Virus record (IMG/VR): IMGVR_UViG_3300032315_000608 | Location: 1 to 64,000 of that record | Reading direction: 5' to 3' (one strand) | DNA from: a virus | Length of the DNA stretch: 64,000 nucleotides | Part shown: positions 14,507-22,300 of the stretch, piece by piece | How positions within the stretch are numbered: position 1 is the first letter of the stretch | Layout of the letters: every line of letters begins with the position of its first letter | Notes under the pieces: generated by a model | The model's database searches: none | What the model saw: the letters and a program-made list of their open reading frames with translations, nothing else | What the model was told of the DNA's origin: nothing | Translations under genes and position numbers: made by a program

Positions 14507-14727
14507 ATTGTTATTGTATTACAAAACCAACGGAACAAAAGTTCCTATCGATCGATGAAACGTGGGTGGACTTTATCACGGGTATCCGTAATGACTCCAT
14601 CCGAGGCTACACCTCTGAGGAGATGGAAGCCTTGAACAACGATGCAACGAAGCATGGAGGCGAGGTGCGACAGCATCCGTCTCCCGACGGAGTCACACTC
14701 CCCTTGTTTTATGACTGGGGTACGTGA
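14503..14727 (+). CDS. Hypothetical protein, 74 aa
   Basis: ATGA-coupled. Starts MNCYCITK, with a helical middle (DSIRGYTSEEMEALNNDATK). Function unknown. Overlaps the next gene by 17 bases. Confidence 0.6.
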   Translation: MNCYCITKPTEQKFLSIDETWVDFITGIRNDSIRGYTSEEMEALNNDATKHGGEVRQHPSPDGVTLPLFYDWGT

Positions 14728-15349
14728 AGTATTTGAGGGACTGAAGTCCCGAGAGGTCAGCCGTTACGTCAATTACTGGGACAAGATTAAGCCCAAGTCC
14801 CGTGAAGACGAATGGCGCTTCTGGATATTCTCGATTCTCGCGGCCAACTTCGGTTGGAAGCAGAACGTGAAAGCCTTTAACGCAATCAAGAATCGCGACT
14901 CGTGGAAGTCCGACCTTGGCAAGCTACAGTTCGAACTGTATCAAACCAAGACTGGACTGTGGCGGACCAAGGCCGTGAGCATCTGGAAGTTTGATCAGAT
15001 GTTCGCCGCCAAGCCCCACATCTTCGAGCGTTATCCCAATGAGCCGTTGATGCAATACCGTGACAGGATTGCCGACAACGTCCCAGGATTGGCGATTGCC
15101 AAGTCAAGCTTCTATGTGGAGATGAAACATCACGAAGAGTCAAACGTTGTTTGCCTCGATCGTCGTGTGCTTAAGTCTATCCACAAGAGGGATAGGAACG
15201 TGAACAGGACTGACTACCTCGCGCTTGAGAACGAGTGGCAGACCTGCTCACAGGAGTACGGTATCCCAGCGGCTACTGCCAGATTCATCTGGTGGGACAA
15301 GTTGCAGGGGTATAAAAATAGTCGGTACTGGAGTGAGGTATTAGAATGA
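14711..15349 (+). CDS. Helix-hairpin-helix DNA-glycosylase-like protein
   Basis: About 212 residues from the ATG at 14711. The segment NVPGLAIAKSSFYVEMKHHE, followed by VVCLDRRVLK, matches the helix-hairpin-helix-Gly-Pro-Asp pattern of base-excision glycosylases, with Asp as the presumed catalytic residue and Lys supplying the lyase-type position in VPGLAIAK. The rest is helical as expected. Substrate unknown; it could act on damaged or modified phage DNA. Longer starts (14642) overlap the upstream gene and are rejected. Confidence 0.6.
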   Translation: MTGVREVFEGLKSREVSRYVNYWDKIKPKSREDEWRFWIFSILAANFGWKQNVKAFNAIKNRDSWKSDLGKLQFELYQTKTGLWRTKAVSIWKFDQMFAAKPHIFERYPNEPLMQYRDRIADNVPGLAIAKSSFYVEMKHHEESNVVCLDRRVLKSIHKRDRNVNRTDYLALENEWQTCSQEYGIPAATARFIWWDKLQGYKNSRYWSEVLE

Positions 15350-15555
15350 ATATGAAAAAAGTAAATGGTGAGATTCTTTGGGGCGCTGGTGACAGCATCC
15401 ATAAGATCGCATTCAAAGCAGAAGTGGACACAGCCAAGGAAAAGGTCGACAGCCTTAAACTTGAACTGGACCCGCAGTTCCTTGATGACGTTCTTCAGAA
15501 CGTGTACAAGGCGGGTGCAGATGAAGCCCTCCGATTGGCCGCTGTCCAAGGATGA
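15346..15555 (+). CDS. Hypothetical protein, 69 aa
   Basis: ATGA-coupled on both sides. Helical and acidic (FKAEVDTAKEKVDSLKLELD). Function unknown. Confidence 0.62.
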   Translation: MNMKKVNGEILWGAGDSIHKIAFKAEVDTAKEKVDSLKLELDPQFLDDVLQNVYKAGADEALRLAAVQG

Positions 15556-15713
15556 AGAACAAACGAAGATTAGCATCGAAAGTGTTGGAGAGTATTTACT
15601 TGTTCTTCACGCTCGTAGGTATGATGGTGGTATGTTGGTCCGTCTACTCGATGGCCCTCGGTACTTACGTCAAGACCTGCGAAACGATTCAAAAGAAACT
15701 ATTGATGCGGTGA
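15552..15713 (+). CDS. Small single-pass membrane protein, 53 aa
   Basis: The ATG at 15552 overlaps the previous stop. Basic start (KNKRRLASK), then one hydrophobic span (IYLFFTLVGMMVVCWSVYSM) and a short polar tail, so N-in orientation is predicted. Last gene of the chain before the convergent region. Confidence 0.6.
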   Translation: MKNKRRLASKVLESIYLFFTLVGMMVVCWSVYSMALGTYVKTCETIQKKLLMR

Positions 15714-15717
15714 TGAT

Positions 15718-15909
15718 TTAGAAATGTTCGCCTAGCCACGTTTCGAAGTCATCTAATTTATTCCCGAGTTCTTCAGGGGTGATGATACTCAAGGAACAAG
15801 CACGCGCAAATTGCAAAATATCCGTGACTTGTTCTGGAAGTATTGCCAACTCTGGGGACTCGGGAATATTTTTTAACACAGTTTCATCCTTCTTCCGATA
15901 AGTATACAT
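15718..15909 (-). CDS. Hypothetical acidic protein, 63 aa
   Basis: A - strand frame converging on the 15552-15713 gene. Helical and acidic (ELGNKLDDFETWLGEHF at the end). No Shine-Dalgarno, but TTGACG with an AATTAT hexamer lies upstream at the spacing seen before other - strand genes here, which raises confidence somewhat. Confidence 0.45.
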   Translation of the reverse strand: MYTYRKKDETVLKNIPESPELAILPEQVTDILQFARACSLSIITPEELGNKLDDFETWLGEHF

Positions 15910-15918
15910 ACAGTTTTA

Positions 15919-15947
15919 ATAATTGAAAGCGTGATCAGATACGTCAA
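15919..15947 (-). promoter_or_regulatory. Candidate promoter for 15718-15909 gene
   Basis: On the - strand TTGACG (15947-15942), 17-base spacer, AATTAT (15924-15919). Predicted start about 3 bases before the ATG. Confidence 0.33.
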
Positions 15948-15966
15948 CCAAATAATATCACGCTTT
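15926..15966. repeat. 10-bp inverted repeat
   Basis: AAAGCGTGAT (15926-15935) and ATCACGCTTT (15957-15966), 21 bases apart, flank the TTGACG box. It could be an operator or a weak bidirectional hairpin. The non-coding stretch 15910-16034 holds nothing else I recognise except TTGACT at 16001. Confidence 0.5.
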
Positions 15967-16034
15967 GTGTTCCTCATTTCCCCAGTTTGTCCCAGCTATA
16001 TTGACTTGGCAACCCTGCCAGTCAGCATTGAATT

Positions 16035-16295
16035 GTGCCCAAGAAGCTTGCAGAAGCAAAGTTCGGCGAACTATCCGAACAGTTCCTCCGTGTATTACTC
16101 GCCGCTGCTGCGGTCGATGGTAAATCGGAAGAGCTGGTTATTACCCGTAAGGCTTTCCATGACCTCCACCAGAAATTAAAGGATGGCTACAATCCAGAGA
16201 TAGATGTTTGGTTTGAGGACAATGAGCTTCACATTGCTTTAGCCTGGAGCGAAGTTCCGATTATCGGTTTTAGAAAAATCCGTGGCCAAAAATAA
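16035..16295 (+). CDS. Hypothetical protein, 86 aa
   Basis: GTG start without a clear Shine-Dalgarno; TTGACT lies 34 bases upstream but with only a poor -10. The N-terminal half is helical (KFGELSEQFLRVLLAAAAVD), the rest beta-rich (VWFEDNELHIALAW). Function unknown. Confidence 0.52.
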   Translation: MPKKLAEAKFGELSEQFLRVLLAAAAVDGKSEELVITRKAFHDLHQKLKDGYNPEIDVWFEDNELHIALAWSEVPIIGFRKIRGQK

Positions 16296-16392
16296 AAAGA
16301 AAAAGGTTAAGAGCTTAATCGATCACTCGCATCGACCACGTCAGGGCTTGCTTGATAAGGTCGCCAAGCTGGCGTTATACCACAAGAACTAG
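16282..16392 (+). CDS. Tiny basic protein, 36 aa
   Basis: GTG start, 14-base overlap with the previous gene, ending right at the convergent fibre gene. Very lysine-rich (MAKNKKKKVKSLIDHSHRP). Support is positional only. Confidence 0.38.
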   Translation: MAKNKKKKVKSLIDHSHRPRQGLLDKVAKLALYHKN

Positions 16393-17723
16393 CGGCTTAT
16401 CTCTTCCCAATCAATGGAAGCGAATAAATCAGAATTGTTATTGTTCGCCGCGCAAACAACTGAAAACTCAAAGGCTGTTCCCAAGATACCATTTCGTTCT
16501 AACTGATTGGCGAAGAGGGCTTCTTTTAGAATATCGATACCTCCACCAGTTTGCTGAGTAGTGCTGAAATAACCAGACGCCATAGTTCTTCCCGCTGTCG
16601 TGAGTGTTGTTGCTGTAAGGTTGTATTCTACCGCGCTGTCGGCGCCAGCGCTTACCCATGTTCCCCCTGAAGATATACTTGCATTCCTAACCTGCCAGTT
16701 AAAAGTGTCTCCTGTAGTTTTTCCAAGCAAAGAGAGGGCTGTTATGATAACTACGGCATCCGTTCGGTCTACAGGAGGAGTGCTAGCGGAAGACTTTAAT
16801 CTGAGTGTGACGACTGGATAAAAGGTTCCAGCTGTGGTTAGTCTAAAGGGGCTTGTGACCGCAGTCCCGACAGCTTGTTGGGCTCCTCTCAATTCATATC
16901 CGCCTTCGGATAAAACCGTAGAGCAAACTTGTTTGAGGTTGCTGGAGCTAGAAGTAACCCCTACGTTTTTAATTTCGTACCGAAGTGGGAGACTTGCCGT
17001 TGTTATATAAGTTGACGTAATTAAATTGGCATGATGAAACGAATGACAAAGAATAAACTGACCGTTAATTATAAATCCTAGACGAACAGTTCCAAGACCT
17101 AACCATTCGATGTCCATCCAGAAAATCTGGGCTTTTGTAATATCAAGAGTTATACCAGAAGGGCCAGTCCCATCGAGCTTGTCCCCATTCCAATCAGCTT
17201 GAGCTACTGGGGTTTCTGTAACGATTCCAGTTACCAAAGACCGTTCAACTAGACTCAACGCGTTACCATAAAGTTCAACATATAAACCGTTATCATCGCC
17301 ATAATAGCCAACCCTCTGGCGAAGATTTGTTTTAGTTGGACTCATAACAAATGTATTCATGACCAATAAAGATTTTCCAGGTTGGTAAGAAAATACTTTT
17401 GTTGTCTCTCGAATTATCTCGTCATTATTTGCTGTGCCAATTGTTAAATCCATGAGACCCTGGCTCGCGTTGAAAGTAGCTGAAGCGGTGCCAGAAGTAT
17501 AAGTCGACCAAAGCCCATTGTCCCGATAGCGATGGCTAGAATCAAAGAGGGTGAAAGGTTCAGAGACCCTTAAACGACCAAAGGAATCGGTAGGGAAAGA
17601 CCCGATAATACCGCCAGTCCCACCAGTTGAAAGGTTGTCTAGGCTACTGGAGATTTTTTGAAGACTGCGTACTTCCGTATCAGTCTTGAGCGGAGTATTA
17701 TTCTCCGGAAAATAGTCAGGCAT
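16389..17723 (-). CDS. Tail fibre / receptor-binding-type protein
   Basis: A 444-residue, beta-rich protein at the distal end of the virion operon. Residues about 48-70 (SFGRLRVSEPFTLFDSSHRY) are a recognisable opening of a phage minor structural family. The body is Ser/Thr/Gly-rich with no membrane span, and the C-terminus ends SDLFASIDWEEISR. I infer a tail or host-recognition role from position and composition; no enzymatic motif is seen. Confidence 0.68.
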   Translation of the reverse strand: MPDYFPENNTPLKTDTEVRSLQKISSSLDNLSTGGTGGIIGSFPTDSFGRLRVSEPFTLFDSSHRYRDNGLWSTYTSGTASATFNASQGLMDLTIGTANNDEIIRETTKVFSYQPGKSLLVMNTFVMSPTKTNLRQRVGYYGDDNGLYVELYGNALSLVERSLVTGIVTETPVAQADWNGDKLDGTGPSGITLDITKAQIFWMDIEWLGLGTVRLGFIINGQFILCHSFHHANLITSTYITTASLPLRYEIKNVGVTSSSSNLKQVCSTVLSEGGYELRGAQQAVGTAVTSPFRLTTAGTFYPVVTLRLKSSASTPPVDRTDAVVIITALSLLGKTTGDTFNWQVRNASISSGGTWVSAGADSAVEYNLTATTLTTAGRTMASGYFSTTQQTGGGIDILKEALFANQLERNGILGTAFEFSVVCAANNNNSDLFASIDWEEISR

Positions 17724-17740
17724 AAACTATGCCTGGGGTA

Positions 17741-17881
17741 TCAATACTTACCCAATCCCCGACCTTTATTGGAAGGCTGGGGCATAACGTAAGGCTTTTT
17801 CTTTTCAATCTTAAGGGAAGGCGACTTGTTGGTCGGCATCTTTGCGTTCTTTTGATTCAGGTTAATAGATAAATTTTTCAT
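17741..17881 (-). CDS. Tiny basic protein, 46 aa
   Basis: Starts 4 bases after the upstream gene's stop and reads MKNLSINLNQKNAKMPTNKS, then a Lys/Pro-rich tail ending RGLGKY. An internal ATG gives a MPTNK start reminiscent of the MPLGK proteins upstream. Likely a minor virion component. Confidence 0.55.
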   Translation of the reverse strand: MKNLSINLNQKNAKMPTNKSPSLKIEKKKPYVMPQPSNKGRGLGKY

Positions 17882-17885
17882 ATTA

Positions 17886-18269
17886 TCATTTATTCAAACC
17901 AGTTTTTTCCAAGGTATCTTGTACCTTCATTCGTCGGGCTCGAACCATCTGGTCATACTCATCCACCCTACGCATTGCTTCTCGTTCTTGAATCTTTTTA
18001 TCAATAGCAGCTCGCTTGGCCTCTAGATCTTTAATAACTTCCGGTGTCATAATTACGCCCGGCTCCTCCTTCATGGAAGGGTTCTCGCTGTATTTAGAAT
18101 TTTGATAATCCCGCCGTGCGCCACTAACGAGCTGACTATTTTTTGCGGAGGGCGGCACGTTTTCTTTTGTATAAGCATTCTTTACTTCATCTCTCAATTG
18201 TTCTAGGAGAGTAAGCGGTGGGGTTGAAGCCGCGTATTTTAAAGTTGGGATTATGTCCTTGTAGTCCAT
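17886..18269 (-). CDS. Hypothetical protein, 127 aa
   Basis: Helical, highly charged protein (EVIKDLEAKRAAIDKKIQER) that probably forms a coiled coil over residues 75-120. It begins two bases after an MPLGK gene stop and is part of the same late message. A virion-associated role is inferred only from position. Confidence 0.66.
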   Translation of the reverse strand: MDYKDIIPTLKYAASTPPLTLLEQLRDEVKNAYTKENVPPSAKNSQLVSGARRDYQNSKYSENPSMKEEPGVIMTPEVIKDLEAKRAAIDKKIQEREAMRRVDEYDQMVRARRMKVQDTLEKTGLNK

Positions 18270-18270
18270 A

Positions 18271-18426
18271 TTATTTATTTTTCGATTTGCCGGCCGCCGT
18301 TAATGCAATGGCGATGATCTGTGCCCTCGGACGAACCTTGCCGCCAGCACCTCGGGCTTTACCTTTTTTCTTGTTATCAGCGTAAAGTTCGCTGATGTTT
18401 GCAGATACGTTTTTTCCTAGAGGCAT
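18271..18426 (-). CDS. Small basic MPLGK-type protein, 51 aa
   Basis: Begins MPLGKNVSANISELYADNKK and continues KGKARGAGGKVRPRAQIIAI with a basic tail. It shares the first five residues with the products starting at 19037 and 19332. High Lys/Arg content suggests DNA or inner-capsid contact. Confidence 0.6.
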   Translation of the reverse strand: MPLGKNVSANISELYADNKKKGKARGAGGKVRPRAQIIAIALTAAGKSKNK

Positions 18427-18457
18427 GGGACTATGTTATAGGGTATAGGGTTGGGGG

Positions 18458-18661
18458 TCAAGAGCCCTTTTCAAGTTCATCCTCAACGCCATCCGAATCC
18501 TTGTCCTTAAAGCTTTGTGGATCGCGGGAGAATATCTTGTTTGCTAGCAGGTACTTTTCTTCGGCCGACATCTCTGTCCACGATTCGGTCCTACCCCTTG
18601 GCCTCCAAAGGATTAGGGTTATTACGATCCCAACAAAAAATATGATGGGCCAGAAGATCAT
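18458..18661 (-). CDS. Membrane-anchored small protein with acidic Ca-binding-like loop
   Basis: 67 residues: an N-terminal membrane span (WPIIFFVGIVITLILW) then a polar domain ending DPQSFKDKDSDGVEDELEKG, whose DxDxDGxxDxxE spacing matches EF-hand or thrombospondin-type calcium loops. It overlaps the next upstream gene by 4 bases. Function unknown. Confidence 0.62.
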   Translation of the reverse strand: MIFWPIIFFVGIVITLILWRPRGRTESWTEMSAEEKYLLANKIFSRDPQSFKDKDSDGVEDELEKGS

Positions 18662-18912
18662 TTGCCTAGCCCTGTTTTTTTCTTCCAGCTTATGGGTTTT
18701 GAACTCGTTTTTTTCCTAGCTGCCGAGTTGCACATTGACCTAGTGGGGCGACAAGCTGGATAACTTCCACCGCTATCAGCCGACTTTCGGCCACAAGGAC
18801 CACCAGTCTTACAGTTGATCCAACCCTTACCTTTGTTGCGAGAGAACCAACCGTGTAGCCCTTTCTTCTTTTCGAGTTCGAAGCCCACTATTTCTTCCCC
18901 TTGTTCCCCCAA
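18658..18912 (-). CDS. Small Lys/Cys-rich protein, 84 aa
   Basis: Contains KKKGLHGWFSRNKGKGWINC, then CGRKS and YPACRP. This block is familiar from small proteins of aquatic phages and algal viruses, though I cannot name a function. Four cysteines may bind a metal. It overlaps the 49-residue gene upstream by 25 bases. Confidence 0.64.
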   Translation of the reverse strand: MGEQGEEIVGFELEKKKGLHGWFSRNKGKGWINCKTGGPCGRKSADSGGSYPACRPTRSMCNSAARKKTSSKPISWKKKTGLGK

Positions 18913-19037
18913 TTAGCTGCCCCTACTTTACGGCACTTTACCAAAGCTCCGCTGGCGTAGGCCGAAGGCCAAACGGCATAACGAGCTTTTACCTTGCGGG
19001 TACAGGCATCATTAGCTTTCTTTTTTCCGAGGGGCAT
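18888..19037 (-). CDS. Small basic MPLGK-type protein, 49 aa
   Basis: Reads MPLGKKKANDACTRKVKARY, then AVWPSAYASGALVKC and a basic end. It begins one base after the upstream gene's region and shares the MPLGK start with two neighbours. Arg/Lys- and aromatic-rich, with two Cys. Likely a virion component that contacts DNA. Confidence 0.62.
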   Translation of the reverse strand: MPLGKKKANDACTRKVKARYAVWPSAYASGALVKCRKVGAANWGNKGKK

Positions 19038-19038
19038 C

Positions 19039-19332
19039 TTAGTATTTTCCCTTCCGATTAGATGGACTAGACTGAGTAGATCCTCCTGGTCCAGCCCATA
19101 GATTTTTGCAAGCCCAGTACTTGGCGCTTAATTTAGTTCCAGGGTTATCGCAGTTATGGCGGGCCCGGAAGGATTTGCGCGCGGCGGCCGAGTAGTTGTG
19201 GCCGTATCCTTTGGCCCCAAAGTGTACAAGTCTTTCTTTCCCGCCCTCGCAAGCTTTGACCATGCGCTTCTTGCCTGGCCGTGTGCTTGGCCGAGGCTGA
19301 TTGCAGGGCATGCTGGCTTTTCCTAGTGGCAT
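19039..19332 (-). CDS. Basic MPLGK-type protein, 97 aa
   Basis: Starts MPLGKASMPCNQ. The C-terminal half (KSFRARHNCDNPGTKLSAKYWACKNLW) is a recurring block in small phage proteins, with Cys positions compatible with metal binding. It follows the giant ejection protein by 13 bases. Function unknown. Confidence 0.66.
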   Translation of the reverse strand: MPLGKASMPCNQPRPSTRPGKKRMVKACEGGKERLVHFGAKGYGHNYSAAARKSFRARHNCDNPGTKLSAKYWACKNLWAGPGGSTQSSPSNRKGKY

Positions 19333-19345
19333 ACTAAAACTCTAC

Positions 19346-22300
19346 TTACTGTCTTTCGGGATACAAGATACCCTCTTGATTTTTCTCAAGAAGAACTTGG
19401 TATAGGATTGCTTTTTTAATTGGATTTACAATTGCTCGCGTCGCCTCTCTAAACTGTCCTGGACTCATCGCCTCCAGCTGGGGAATGACTTGGGATAGCT
19501 GTTCCTGAATAACAGGACCAGCTCTCATCATCCATTCGTACTTCTCGTCCGTTGAGAGTTCCCGTTTGAGGTTGTAGAAATCGTCCTGTGTTAGCTGCTC
19601 GCCTTTGGCTTGAGCGTCCTGAATCATCTCAGCCATAGCAAAATCTTTAAGGGGGCCGGCATCCCAATCCAATGAGGAACGCTTAGATGCAAACATGGAA
19701 ATAAGCTTATCGTGAATTGCCTGTGGGGTTCTATCCCCATTGTCATAAGCTTTAGAATCAACGCCTGTAGTTGTGAGTCGACGTAAGAAGGGAATAGTAT
19801 TCGCTACCTGTGTCTTTGTGTTTCCGCCAAGGAAATCAAGGTCAGGTCTACCAACCTTTGAAGCGAAAGGAACGGACTGAGCAAACGTAGATAGAAAATT
19901 TTCTTGATACGGGCGCGCGGATGGCGAACCATATATACCATTAAACACTTGTTCAAAATCCCGAAGAGTTGCATAACCCGGTATCAGACCTCCCGCAACA
20001 TTACCCATGGTTTTACTTAGGTTGGTCATGATTCCTTTTGCGTCTCGCTGGCCAACGCCGGGAGAAGTGAGAGACATAATCTGACGTATGCCAGATAGAG
20101 CCGCCATATCTAGAACACCATACATAGCGAGAAGCGCACCGGTCGCCCCACCAAGTAGGATAGACTCTGCCACGGATCGTTTCTCGTATCGAATAGATTC
20201 CGTAATAGCCCCAGCTAGAAGCAGAGGTCCGGACAACCCAACGGGGAAACCCTCAAAACTAAAGAAGCTTGGTTTACCTTCACTGAACCTCCCTAGCTGG
20301 ATGGAGCGAAGTTTGCCTCCGGCGGCAAAGAAAGCTTCGCGTTGAGCCGGATCCGTTGGTCCCTTGAAGTGAATATTAAAATATGGGTCATCCTCTCCAC
20401 TCATAGCGTCCTTAAGGAGGAATAAAAGCCCAATGGTAATCGCATATCCAGCATTCATTTTTCCAAGCATAAGATCATGCTCAACTGTTCCGGGAACAGG
20501 TGGAGGACGATAATATTTAGTGTCCTTCAACATGGCCGCGGAACCACGATATAACCTGATGGTGGATATTGCGGGGAGAAAATTTAAAACTTCGTTTGCC
20601 AAGCTTGATCCAGTTTTTAAGAACTTAATAAACAGCCTTAATGGCCACGCCTTGGCAGAGATACTTGTCAGGCCATCGGCCAGCAACCCAAACCAGCCTT
20701 CAAAATTGTTTGTATATGTTGATTGCGCTGCGAATGTTTTTGCTTTTTCCGTCAAATTTTTAACGCTCTCTTCGTCTGGTCTACCCTGCTCGAGAATTTC
20801 TTCTACCCGTAACGATTGCTGTTCGGGCGTTAAATTAAATTCCTTAGCCTCCGAGGCGGCTTTGGCCTCCGCACGCTTTCTGGCTTCAGGACTTTGATTT
20901 AAAAGGCGGGCAACTTCTGTTTCAATCTCATCGTTTGTCTGGAGACCTTGTGCAATCGCAATGTTAGTTGCCTCTGCAATCTCATACATTTTACGTGAAG
21001 AGATTTTATTGATCGCGTCACCAGCTGCCATGGCTCGACCGAAGAAAATGAAAGGGGCAAGAGCTCCATACTTACTGCTAAGATATTTAGAGTCTAGCGG
21101 AATTCGGTATTCTTGTCCGAACACATTTACGGGAAGCTCAGGCTGAACAGCTCCTGGTTTACCCGCTCGGTAATCTTCCCCTTGTTTTACAATTGCTTCC
21201 CAGATATTAACTCCACCCAATTCCTGGGTCAAAGCATCTTGAATATTTGAATAATCTCCATTAAAGAATACGTTAGCTGCGGCATTCAACGCCGGCTTCT
21301 CGCCAGCAAAGATAGCTGAGTTGAGCGCAATCGCCGCATCCCTATAAGCTTTGGCTCTTGCCTTGTCTCCGCGAACCCCCTTCATCGCGCCAACTGCCGC
21401 AAGAATTGCGGCGTTGAGCTGATTGCTCATCGACGAAGACCAAGCATTGATACCGATCGTTCCAACTCCTGCCAGCAAGTTGGAAGTTTGATAATTCACG
21501 AGCAACTCTCCCCATAGCTGGGGCGAAACCAACTTTACATACTGATACATCTCAGAAATCTTTTTATTCCGAATCATGCCGACCGGATAGAGAGGGAGGT
21601 CTTCAATCAACTTGTTGAGCTTCTTGCGTTCTTCCTCTTTAAGCTCGGGCAATCCAAGCTGAGAATGCATTTGAGCGAATACTTCACTATCGTTCAAAAC
21701 TCCAAGGTTGGTGGCCTCAATCAAACGGTCTAAAGCTGAACGCATCTTCCTAGTCTTACGTTCTTTTTTTGCGTCAAATCTTTTCTTAATTCTTTCTAGT
21801 TCTAGCTTACGTTCTTTAGCAATAAGATCCGTCAATCCTTCCCGCAGGAAATCGGTCACTTCTTTCTTTTGAGCTTCGTCGAGCGTTGTGTTCTGAGTCA
21901 GCAATGCACCTAGCTTGTTTTCAAAATCCATGATATCGCCCTTGCTCGAACGGATGAGACCGCGAATATTAGTTTGAGGCCCACCGATTGATTCGAGAGA
22001 ACGAACTGCCTGCTTCAGGCTCGACACAGTAAAGGGACGGCCAAAGGCTTCATCGATGAAAGGCTCAAGTCCAGCGAGTTCTTCTTCGCTATAAACTTCT
22101 TTCAAGGAGTCACGCACATTGTCAATAAACTCCATGACATCTGGATACTTCTCAATTCTATCACGAAGAACTTCGGCCTCAGTCGGCTTCGGCTCTGGTG
22201 TGTAGGTAGGCTGAAGTCCGCCCTGCTCTTTTGTTCTCTGTGCGATGAGTCTGCGAATACGTGCAGCAAACTCTTCGAGCTGATCTTTCTTCTTTGGCTC

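Noticed and set aside
16001-16006. TTGACT 34 bases before the 16035 gene
   Set aside because: The spacing fits the pattern, but the -10 hexamer (AGCATT) is too poor to list as a promoter.
15931-16179. 82-residue + strand frame over the 10-bp inverted repeat
   Set aside because: It overlaps the better-composed 16035-16295 gene and has no ribosome site.
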